Shown here: positions 1 through 5,368 of the stretch, piece by piece | Layout: every line of letters begins with the position of its first letter | Numbering within the stretch: the first letter of the stretch is position 1 | Source of the DNA: Pseudomonadota bacterium | GTDB lineage: Bacteria > Bdellovibrionota > Oligoflexia > Oligoflexales > Oligoflexaceae | Assembly: GCA_029556045.1 (NCBI GenBank) | Contig: JAKQGS010000350.1 | Coordinates: 1-9,088 of the forward strand | Length of the DNA stretch: 9,088 bases | Direction of reading: 5' to 3' | Notes under the pieces: model-generated | Seen by the model: only the letters and a program-made list of their open reading frames with translations | The model's database searches: none | What the model was told of the DNA's origin: nothing | Position numbers and translations under genes: made by a program

Positions 1-27
1 CCCACCAAGAAAAAAGCGCGGCGTTAA
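1..27 (+). CDS. C-terminal tail of an upstream gene (partial)
   Basis: In frame 1 the window opens with codons reading P-T-K-K-K-A-R-R followed by TAA at 25-27, one base before the mutY ATG. A basic Lys/Arg-rich tail ending this close to the next start suggests an upstream gene in the same operon. Frame 3 offers an alternative: a stop TGA at 30-32 that would overlap the mutY ATG as ATGA, after the peptide HQEKSAALT. Eight or nine residues cannot identify a product or decide between the two frames. Confidence 0.3.
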   Translation, partial: PTKKKARR

Positions 28-28
28 C

Positions 29-1087
29 ATGACCGCCCGCAACCGGGGGGCCATCCCCCCGGAGCTTGATCTCGACGCCCAGGTTCCCCAGTTTCGGGAA
101 CGGTTGCTCCATTGGTACGGCAACCAGCGTCGGGATCTACCTTGGCGCATCCTCTGGCGCCAACACCGTGATCCCTACCACGTGTGGGTCAGCGAGATCA
201 TGCTGCAGCAGACCGTGATCAAAGCGGTGATCCCCGCATACGAGCGCTTTTTGCGCCAATTCCCCGACGTCCACACCCTGGCCCAGGCGACCGAAGCGGA
301 CGTGCGTCTTGCCTCCCGGGGACTGGGATACTACCGTCGTTTTGGTCTGATGCACCGCGCGGCCCAACAGCTCTCCCAGCAGCTGCAATCACCGGGAGCA
401 TCATGGCCACAAACCTATCACCAGTGGCTTGCATTACCGGGGATCGGCGCTTATACCGCGGCCGCCATCAGCAGCATTGCCTTCGGTTTTCCCAAAGCGG
501 TGGTGGATGGCAATGTGGAGCGGCTGTTTTGCCGTCTCTTTGATCTGCGAGAGCCCCCCAACGGACCGCACCTGAAAAAGCAATTTCAACGGTTGGGTGA
601 TGCCGCCATCTGCCCGCGCCAGCCCGGCGACTTTAATCAAGCCATGATGGAGATGGGGCAAACCCTGTGCACCAAAGCCTCCCCTGATTGCGGAACCTGC
701 CCCTTTCATGACAGTTGCCTGTCACGCCGCAACGAGAGCCAGCATCTGGCTCCCGCCGCCAAAGCCAAGACCCCTTATGAGGATGTGATACTGGCGTTTG
801 ATGTCCCCCAGCGGGGAGACGAAATCGGACTGATCTACCGGGACGAGAGCTGGAAGTTTCTCAAAAACAGCTGGGGATTCCCGTACCGGATTCATACCAA
901 TAAAAAGGCACCTGGTTCGCACCAGGGGCGCTTTACCCATGCCATTACCAACCATCGAATCACCGCCTTTGTTCGAAACACCTCGCCAAAGGTTGAGGAC
1001 GAAATCCGCTGGGTTCACCGCGATCATATCCAGGGGGAGTTGGTGGCCAGCCTTGATCAAAAGGCGCTGCGGGCCGTCCTGAAATAG
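29..1087 (+). CDS. mutY: A/G-specific adenine DNA glycosylase MutY
   Basis: Removes adenine mispaired with 8-oxoguanine or guanine as part of the GO base-excision repair system in the cytoplasm. The 352 residues match the usual length of about 350. The N-terminal helix-hairpin-helix glycosylase domain shows LPWR (37-40), the SEIMLQQT motif with catalytic Glu56, GLGYY (98-102), the hairpin LPGIGAYTA (136-144) and VVDGNV with catalytic Asp160. The iron-sulfur cluster ligands are Cys214, Cys221, Cys224 and Cys230, with the MutY spacing C-X6-C-X2-C-X5-C. The C-terminal third (about 250-352) corresponds to the MutT-like domain that reads 8-oxoG. Its FSH-type loop is atypical: FTHAITNHR at 302-310 has I-T-N where E. 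coli has F-S-H. The chosen ATG at 29 has only a weak purine-rich stretch upstream (AAGAAAAAAG), and the frame stays open to the window edge, so an earlier start is possible. The 3' end contains one copy of a 20-bp direct repeat (1028-1047). Confidence 0.95.
   Translation: MTARNRGAIPPELDLDAQVPQFRERLLHWYGNQRRDLPWRILWRQHRDPYHVWVSEIMLQQTVIKAVIPAYERFLRQFPDVHTLAQATEADVRLASRGLGYYRRFGLMHRAAQQLSQQLQSPGASWPQTYHQWLALPGIGAYTAAAISSIAFGFPKAVVDGNVERLFCRLFDLREPPNGPHLKKQFQRLGDAAICPRQPGDFNQAMMEMGQTLCTKASPDCGTCPFHDSCLSRRNESQHLAPAAKAKTPYEDVILAFDVPQRGDEIGLIYRDESWKFLKNSWGFPYRIHTNKKAPGSHQGRFTHAITNHRITAFVRNTSPKVEDEIRWVHRDHIQGELVASLDQKALRAVLK
1028..1047 (+). repeat. 20-bp direct repeat, copy 1 (inside 3' end of mutY)
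   Basis: ATCCAGGGGGAGTTGGTGGC is identical to 2863-2882 in the same orientation. After one mismatch (C versus A) the next four bases AGCC also match, giving 24 of 25. In mutY this encodes I-Q-G-E-L-V-A. Bases before and after show no further similarity. An exact 20-mer repeated by chance within 9 kb is very unlikely, so the two copies probably share an origin. Copy 1 lies about 40 bases before the mutY stop, a position typical of integration sites at gene 3' ends. Confidence 0.85.
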
Positions 1088-1417
1088 GGACCGGTTAAAG
1101 GAATCACTTCACCTCATACGAGTTGCGTTGACTTACCTCAAATGGGATCATCTTCGCAGAGTGCGATTTTCTATAATCGCATCCGTCTTCATACTTCAAT
1201 TGACTATGTGCCTCCAGTTGAATTCGTGAAGTCATTTGAGATAGCGAAAGCGGTTTAACTGTTGGTACGTTTTTACTAGCGCAGCTCACACTTTAAGCCT
1301 GTTTTTGGCGCTGATTTTCATAGTACTGATGTAGTTGTGGATTTCTCGCCATTCCGGACGGCCATTTCAAGGGGCTTTTTATTTTGCATTCACCTTCTGA
1401 TGGCATTGTTTTTTTCT
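1088..1417. other. 330-bp intergenic stretch with nested inverted repeats, no convincing gene
   Basis: Lies between the mutY stop and the stop of the minus-strand ATPase gene and is more A+T-rich than mutY. Two pairs of arms are visible: ACTTCAC (1106-1112) with GTGAAGT (1226-1232), and CTCAAATG (1137-1144) with CATTTGAG (1233-1240). Pairing both at once would give a crossed, pseudoknot-like fold. ACTTCACCTCA (1106-1116) is nearly repeated as ACTTACCTCA (1131-1140). A T-rich stretch follows a weak hairpin at about 1387-1416 and could end mutY transcription. A 61-codon minus-strand frame (1104-1289) starts at GTG without a ribosome binding site and resembles nothing I know. It is not called a gene. 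Confidence 0.5.
1162..1181. other. Perfect 7-bp stem-loop in the mutY downstream region
   Basis: TGCGATT (1162-1168) and AATCGCA (1175-1181) form a perfect 7-bp stem around the loop TTCTAT. A further G-U pair (1161 with 1182) is possible at the RNA level. No run of T follows on either strand, so it does not look like a simple intrinsic terminator. It sits inside the larger inverted repeats of this region and could be part of a folded RNA or DNA element. Confidence 0.5.
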
Positions 1418-2788
1418 TCACTCCCTTAGCAGCCGAGGCAACTGTTCCACGAAGTAAAGGGGCAAGGTCAAAATATCAAAGGTGACTGTTTGTGGGTTAT
1501 CTGAGGACGTCAATTGGTGGGTGACCCTCTGCCTCGCCGGGGGCTCCATGCTGAACTTCACGGCGAGGGGTGAATTTCTTAAGGCCACAAATTGCAACAG
1601 AGATTTCAAGGCACCAGCTTTTTTAGCTTTCACTTCGATAGGAACTATGCCGTTCTTCGCTTGAACAAGAAAATCGACTTCCGCGTTGGCGGATTTACCT
1701 TCTCGCAGCCAATAGAAGAGTGCGGGATTGACAGTTGGACCATGGAAAGACACCAGATGTTGAGCGATGAATTGTTCCGCCAACACACCCTCGTGGAACA
1801 ACCGGATCCCATCAAGATCGGGGGGGATCGATGATCCCAGGGCGCGGTTTAATAGTCCCAGGTCAAGGCTGAAGCATTTGAAAGTTTTTTCGTCGATTTG
1901 CGCCCCAAGAGGAGGCCCGTCGGCATGGGAATGGTAAATTCGGTGGATGATCCTTGCCATCGCAAAGAGATGAATAACTTCACGCACCTGATTCGCACGC
2001 TCGTCCGGCGCTAGTCCAGAATACTTGACCTTTTTACCAATCTGATGGGGCAATCGATCGTAGACTTGATGAAGAAGTGTGAGACGTTGCCTCTTGGCAT
2101 ATTTATGAAAATCGTCACGAATAGTCTGGACAATATTCTCTTGAGTATTCTGCCATCGACTTGATGTTGGATCATCAATAAACTGCGTTACGACTTCCGG
2201 CATCCCCCCGACCATCATAAAATCACGCAAAAGCAAGGAAAGTCCCCGATGGGAAGCATCTGGCCATAAGGAGCCAATTTTATAGTCCGCAAGTTGTTGC
2301 AGCAGCCAGTCCTGCCCCCGTGCGTGCAGGTATTCTTCAAACGAAACCGGTTGGATGTACAAATACTCGATGCGACCAACTGGCATGGAAAACTCATGAT
2401 CTGCCAATGCAAAATCCAACAGCGATCCTGCTGCGATTACCGGCAACTCCGGCCAATCTTCATAGAAGTACCGCAAGGCTGCCAATGCATGGGGGGTCGC
2501 TTGAATTTCATCGAGGAACAACAAGACTTTATTTCCAGAAATCGAGCGCTTTAAAATCGCCTCCAGCTGACGACGAATAACCTCCATATCGAGAGAGGCA
2601 AAGACTGTATCCAAACTTAGGTGACGTTCGAGATTAATTTCAAGAAGCTCGAACTGTTGCTGATTGGCAAATTGACGCACCAAAGTTGATTTTCCAACCT
2701 GCCTGGCCCCTCTCAATATCAAAGGTTTTCGAAATTTCGAAATAATCCAATTATTTAAATATGTTAAATATTTTCTATCCAAAAACAT
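1418..2788 (-). CDS. AAA+ ATPase with DUF4143 C-terminal domain
   Basis: A 456-residue protein of the AAA_14 plus DUF4143 family, cytoplasmic and of unknown cellular role. Walker A is GARQVGKST (27-35) and Walker B is VLLFLDEI (88-95), with Asp93 and Glu94. PVGRIEYLYIQPVSFEEYL (136-154) is a segment typical of the family. The C-terminal domain carries a PD-(D/E)XK-like set: Glu338, Asp372 (AEVDFLV) and Glu385-x-Lys387 (PIEVKAKK). Many members keep this fold, but nuclease activity is generally unproven. The ATG at 2788 follows AAAGGGG at close spacing, which supports the start. The gene is more A+T-rich than its neighbours, stands alone between oppositely oriented genes, and lies between the two copies of a 20-bp direct repeat, which together suggest horizontal acquisition. 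Homologues are patchily distributed in bacteria and archaea and are common in accessory DNA. Family assignment is firm; function is not. Confidence 0.9.
   Translation of the reverse strand: MFLDRKYLTYLNNWIISKFRKPLILRGARQVGKSTLVRQFANQQQFELLEINLERHLSLDTVFASLDMEVIRRQLEAILKRSISGNKVLLFLDEIQATPHALAALRYFYEDWPELPVIAAGSLLDFALADHEFSMPVGRIEYLYIQPVSFEEYLHARGQDWLLQQLADYKIGSLWPDASHRGLSLLLRDFMMVGGMPEVVTQFIDDPTSSRWQNTQENIVQTIRDDFHKYAKRQRLTLLHQVYDRLPHQIGKKVKYSGLAPDERANQVREVIHLFAMARIIHRIYHSHADGPPLGAQIDEKTFKCFSLDLGLLNRALGSSIPPDLDGIRLFHEGVLAEQFIAQHLVSFHGPTVNPALFYWLREGKSANAEVDFLVQAKNGIVPIEVKAKKAGALKSLLQFVALRNSPLAVKFSMEPPARQRVTHQLTSSDNPQTVTFDILTLPLYFVEQLPRLLRE
2727..2742. repeat. 16-bp perfect palindrome in the 5' part of the ATPase gene
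   Basis: TTTCGAAATTTCGAAA reads the same on both strands. It lies within codons 16-21 of the ATPase gene (I-S-K-F-R-K region), so it also has to code. A palindrome of this length is expected less than once in a window this size, but the local A+T bias makes chance more likely. It could be a binding site for a dimeric regulator downstream of the start. Confidence 0.4.
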
Positions 2789-2818
2789 CCCCTTTAAAAT
2801 GACATTTAAATGTTAAAT
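2754..2818. promoter_or_regulatory. A+T-rich start region of the ATPase gene with repeated TTTAAAT/GTTAAAT motifs
   Basis: The motif TTTAAAT-AT-GTTAAAT (2754-2769) recurs as TTTAAATGTTAAAT (2805-2818), one copy on each side of the ATPase start codon. The second copy contains a 12-bp perfect palindrome, ACATTTAAATGT (2802-2813). The region must hold the minus-strand ATPase promoter, and the paired motifs could be operators for autoregulation. No clear -35/-10 pair can be assigned by eye. Confidence 0.3.
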
Positions 2819-3235
2819 TATGGGCATGTTTTTGTCAATAATGGGAACGAGAAGATTAGTAGATCCAGGGGGAGTTGGTGGCAAGCCCAGCAAATCGCAG
2901 ACTATAAGTCTGAAAAGTTAGGCGGAAAAGCCCTGCCAGCTTTCTACAGTGAAAAAACGTCCTGGGAAGCCCAGGTCGCCGCATCGACCGCGGACATGGA
3001 TGCCAACCCAACCATCAAAGCCTTTGAACAGCAAAAAGATGAAGATGTGGCCAATTTACAGGCTGTCATGAATAGAATTGTACCCATCGAAGCCAAAATA
3101 GCCTCTGTTGATAAGGCGATCGCTCTGATGGCGGATTCCGGCTTAAAGGCCTCCAGCAAGAATCGCGATTTCTTTGGATCCGACGAACCAGTGATCATCG
3201 ACTTCCTGCAGCATGTTCTCGATACCGTGAAATGA
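2810..3235 (+). CDS. Unrecognised 141-residue protein, possibly the C-terminal remnant of a larger one
   Basis: I do not recognise this protein. It is soluble and charged, with no signal peptide or membrane segment. Residues 22-60 contain WWQAQQIADYKSEKLGGK and a Trp-containing stretch. Residues about 66-110 look helical and possibly coiled-coil, and residues 116-139 end with SSKNRDFFGSDEPVIIDFLQ. The ATG at 2810 comes directly after an in-frame TAA, has no ribosome binding site, and lies in A+T-rich DNA. The composition changes at about 2862, where the second 20-bp repeat falls (codons 18-25). The first 18 or so codons may therefore not belong to the original gene, leaving the 3' part of a longer gene cut at the repeat. 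The coding character from about 2865 onward looks genuine. The stop overlaps a following short frame as ATGA. Confidence 0.5.
   Translation: MLNYGHVFVNNGNEKISRSRGSWWQAQQIADYKSEKLGGKALPAFYSEKTSWEAQVAASTADMDANPTIKAFEQQKDEDVANLQAVMNRIVPIEAKIASVDKAIALMADSGLKASSKNRDFFGSDEPVIIDFLQHVLDTVK
2863..2882 (+). repeat. 20-bp direct repeat, copy 2 (right edge of the ATPase islet)
   Basis: Identical to 1028-1047 and in the same orientation; copy starts are 1835 bp apart. Read in the mutY frame, this copy also gives I-Q-G-E-L-V-A-S, because the first mismatch (GCC to GCA) is silent. It then runs to a stop after P-A-N-R-R-L. In the local frame it instead lies within codons 18-25 of the 141-residue protein. 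It marks the change from A+T-rich to G+C-richer DNA. Confidence 0.85.
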
Positions 3236-3315
3236 CCGAATCTATTGAGTACGTCAATGCAGAGATAGTCGCGATGTCCAAGATCCCATCAATACGTCCC
3301 TGTTGCGATGGGTAA
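3232..3315 (+). CDS. 27-codon frame overlapping the preceding stop (ATGA)
   Basis: Starts at ATG 3232 within ATGA, so translation could be coupled to the 141-residue frame, and reads MTESIEYVNAEI then VAMSKIPSIRPCCDG before TAA at 3313. A strong hairpin follows within two bases. It is either a genuine small protein, the truncated start of a lost downstream gene, or chance. The four-base overlap and the terminator position favour transcription with the preceding gene. The product is not recognised. Confidence 0.3.
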   Translation: MTESIEYVNAEIVAMSKIPSIRPCCDG

Positions 3316-3316
3316 G

Positions 3317-3335
3317 GGGGGAGTCCTTCTCCCCC
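3317..3335. terminator. Hairpin between convergent genes, probable bidirectional terminator
   Basis: GGGGGAG (3317-3323) pairs with CTCCCCC (3329-3335) around the loop TCCTT. The stem can extend by AAG/CTT past one bulged A. It lies between the end of the + strand frames and the stop of the minus-strand terC gene (3348), as expected for convergent units. Neither side has a good T run, so it may be a weak or factor-assisted terminator. Confidence 0.55.
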
Positions 3336-3347
3336 ACTTCTTTCGAT

Positions 3348-4409
3348 CTAATGTTTTTCAGGCTTCGGCCCCGTCCATATGGACGCCAGAACCCCGAACA
3401 CCAGCACCATCAGCACCACAGCCAGCAGGTATAGGTTAAAGGCCGACCCCAAGGTTTCTTTCAGGGAATCCGCGAAGAGCATCTTGAGTCCCACCATACC
3501 AAGGATCACGGCCAGTGAAATCTTGAGATAGCGGAACTTGTCGATCAGCCCGGCGAGGGCAAAATACAGAGAACGAAGGCCAAGGATTGCGAAGACGTTG
3601 CTGGTGAATACCAAGAAGGGATCGGTGGTGATGGCAAAAATCGCGGGGATGGAGTCCACTGCAAAGATCAGGTCGGTGGTTTCCACTAGAATCAGCGTGA
3701 GGGCCAGGGGGGTCATCATCAGGGTGCCGGGTTTGGCCCTGGCCACAGCAGCGTCATCTTGCCGGGACTGACCAGGGACGGCCGCCACCAGGGATTGTTC
3801 ACTGCCAGCTCGGACAAAAAAGTGCTTGCCATGGTAGCGATCGGTGACTGGCAAAAGCCGCTTGGCCCATCGCACCACCGCACTTTGCGCCGGGTCATCG
3901 TTGTCTTTGATGATCAGCATCTTGATGGCGGTAAAAATAAGAAAAACCCCAAAGATATAAAGGATCCAGTGATAGCGGGCAATCATCTGGGCGCCGACCC
4001 CGATCATCACACCCCGCATCACCAAGGCTCCCAGAATCCCCCAGTAAAGCACCCGGTGCTGGTACAAAGAAGGCACCGCCATAAAACCAAAGATCATGGC
4101 AATCACAAAAATATTGTCCACGCTAAGGGATTTTTCGATGACATATCCCGTCAGGTATTTCAGCGCTGCGTGATAGCCATCATTGATCTGCCCATCGATG
4201 GCATCCACGGTCATCCCCAACCCGAACCAATGGTGCTCGTAAGCATTGTAGATAAAGATGCTGAATAGTAGTCCCAGGCTGATCCAGACCGCGGACCAGC
4301 CCAGCGCCTCCCGCATGGAAACCGCGTGAGCCTTACGATGAAAGACCCCCAGATCCAACGCCAACATGATCAAAACAAACGCAATAAAACCAATCCAAGC
4401 GACGATCAT
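3348..4409 (-). CDS. TerC family integral membrane protein (probable metal-ion transporter)
   Basis: A 353-residue polytopic inner-membrane protein of the TerC/Alx family. Related members export manganese (Alx) or are linked to tellurite resistance and to metal loading of secreted enzymes. About nine hydrophobic segments are visible, starting at residues 2-22. Family motifs are LALDLGVFHRK (16-26), YVIEKSLSVDNIFVIAMIF (89-107) and VETTDLIFAVDSIPAIFAIT (242-261). The acidic residues Asp19, Glu92, Asp98, Glu243, Asp246 and Asp252 lie within membrane segments, as expected for metal binding. The loop at about 200-230 (RAGSEQSLVAAVPGQSRQDD and following) seems roughly 20 residues longer than in relatives I remember, where a short stretch joins the FFVR motif to the next membrane segment. 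A GGTAAGG ribosome binding site sits about 7 bases before the ATG. I saw no yybP-ykoY manganese riboswitch upstream. Substrate is inferred from the family. Confidence 0.9.
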   Translation of the reverse strand: MIVAWIGFIAFVLIMLALDLGVFHRKAHAVSMREALGWSAVWISLGLLFSIFIYNAYEHHWFGLGMTVDAIDGQINDGYHAALKYLTGYVIEKSLSVDNIFVIAMIFGFMAVPSLYQHRVLYWGILGALVMRGVMIGVGAQMIARYHWILYIFGVFLIFTAIKMLIIKDNDDPAQSAVVRWAKRLLPVTDRYHGKHFFVRAGSEQSLVAAVPGQSRQDDAAVARAKPGTLMMTPLALTLILVETTDLIFAVDSIPAIFAITTDPFLVFTSNVFAILGLRSLYFALAGLIDKFRYLKISLAVILGMVGLKMLFADSLKETLGSAFNLYLLAVVLMVLVFGVLASIWTGPKPEKH

Positions 4410-4524
4410 GAGAACCCTTACCTGTTAATGCCATTCCATCAAGGAAATGGGAGTATTAAATGATTCATTTCGAGATCTATTAGCATTGCCACACTTATCA
4501 TGGCTAGAAAAGAGGAATAATAGG

Positions 4525-4544
4525 GGGGGAGCGGCACCACCCCC
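4525..4544 (-). terminator. Possible terminator downstream of the DUF4336 gene
   Basis: On the minus strand GGGGG pairs with CCCCC around a 10-base loop a few bases after the DUF4336 stop, followed by the A+T-rich TATTATTCC. The stem is short and the T run poor, so it is tentative. It lies upstream of terC and would separate the two minus-strand genes. Confidence 0.35.
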
Positions 4545-4550
4545 ATTCAG

Positions 4551-5231
4551 TCACAACCACCCCTTAAGGGCTTCCCGCCATCGTTCGCGGGCCTTCTCCT
4601 GCACCACATCTCCATGGGCCATGACGATGCGTTGAAAATCCCAGCTATCCACCTGCCGCAGGGACTTTTTGAACTCGTCCCGAAGCGATATGAACGAGCG
4701 AAAAACCCGACTCATACCAAGACGTCGATGGGCATCGTTTAAACGCCAGAATAGGTTGGGCCATAGGCCCCGGACCTCCTGAATGTTAAAAAACAAATCC
4801 GCCAATACCAGGGTGCGGGAGGGACGGTGCAAAAAGACCACCTCGTTGGTGGTTTTAAGCCCCCCCAAATTCAGATAAGGGAGATCGGTGCACCATTTCG
4901 GTGCAGGATGGGTGCTCGACAAAAGGGTGTTTCCAGGGATGCCGGTCTTTTCAGCTAGCCCCGGGGCCAACCATACCTTGGCTTTGGGATAGGCATTGAT
5001 CCATTCCCGCAGATAGAGATGGTGAAAACAATTGGGGCCCACCAAGTCACTCACCTCTCCCAATGACTTCAAAGCCTCCCGAATGTCGGGACTCACAGCG
5101 ACAGGGGAATGCACCCATAGACGGCGGTCCCCATACCGCGCCACCGTCATACGTATCGGGGTTGCAATACCCATCAGGGAAATTTGTTGGTCATTGACCC
5201 ACAGATTTTCGGCGAGCTCTCGCAATGCCAT
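4551..5231 (-). CDS. DUF4336 domain protein
   Basis: A 226-residue soluble protein of the DUF4336 family, whose fold is related to metallo-beta-lactamases but whose reaction is unknown. Visible family features are VGPNCFHHLYLREW (64-77), the APGL segment (89-92), TNEVVFLHRPSRTLVLADLFFN (128-149) and MAHGDVV (204-210). His70, His71, Asp145 and His206 are candidate metal or active-site residues; the classical HxHxDH motif is absent. I chose the ATG at 5231 over the GTG at 5237. The ribosome binding site GAGGAGGT (5236-5243) is correctly spaced for this ATG (AGGAGG, five bases, ATG) but would overlap the GTG. The gene follows pepA on the same strand, with an intrinsic terminator between them, so expression may depend on read-through or on a promoter in the 72 bases after pepA. 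Confidence 0.85.
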   Translation of the reverse strand: MALRELAENLWVNDQQISLMGIATPIRMTVARYGDRRLWVHSPVAVSPDIREALKSLGEVSDLVGPNCFHHLYLREWINAYPKAKVWLAPGLAEKTGIPGNTLLSSTHPAPKWCTDLPYLNLGGLKTTNEVVFLHRPSRTLVLADLFFNIQEVRGLWPNLFWRLNDAHRRLGMSRVFRSFISLRDEFKKSLRQVDSWDFQRIVMAHGDVVQEKARERWREALKGWL

Positions 5232-5267
5232 GGTCACCTCCTCAGAGTTTAAGGGAGATTCTGACCG

Positions 5268-5296
5268 AAAAAAAAGCCCGCTACAAGAGCGGGCTT
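5268..5296 (-). terminator. Intrinsic terminator after pepA
   Basis: On the minus strand AAGCCCGCT (5296-5288) and AGCGGGCTT (5282-5274) form a perfect 9-bp stem with a five-base loop, followed by a run of eight T (5275-5268). This is a textbook Rho-independent terminator for pepA transcription. It ends about 25 bases before the ribosome binding site of the DUF4336 gene. Confidence 0.9.
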
Positions 5297-5300
5297 AAGT

Positions 5301-5321
5301 TTAACCAATAAAAATCAGCAT
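5301..5321 (-). CDS. Possible six-codon leader peptide before the pepA/DUF4336 terminator
   Basis: Minus-strand GGAGG (5329-5325) precedes ATG by three bases, and the frame reads M-L-I-F-I-G then TAA at 5303-5301. The stop lies four bases before the first arm of the terminator hairpin. A short Leu/Ile/Phe-rich peptide placed this way resembles attenuator leader peptides, here upstream of the DUF4336 gene. The ribosome binding site spacing is short, and no competing antiterminator stem was clearly identified, so chance is quite possible. Confidence 0.25.
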   Translation of the reverse strand: MLIFIG

Positions 5322-5368
5322 GTTCCTCCGACGGGCTGCGCGGCGATCATCGGTTTAACGCCGTTGCA

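Noticed and set aside
1104..1289. 61-codon minus-strand frame after mutY
   Set aside because: GTG start with no ribosome binding site, no recognisable motif, and it runs through inverted repeats. More likely chance within a structured region.
1028..2882. Composite transposon or insertion sequence
   Set aside because: No transposase, terminal inverted repeats or short target duplication. The 20-bp direct repeats fit site-specific or homologous recombination better.
3285..3312. CCCATC/GATGGG inverted repeat before the terminator hairpin
   Set aside because: Only 6 bp with a 16-base loop; too weak to call.
3759..4268. Long + strand frame opposite terC
   Set aside because: Antisense shadow of a confidently identified membrane protein; translation is His-rich and featureless, with no ribosome binding site.
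4410..4550. Manganese (yybP-ykoY) riboswitch upstream of terC
   Set aside because: The conserved core elements were not found on the minus strand. A GGGAGTA string is present only on the opposite strand.
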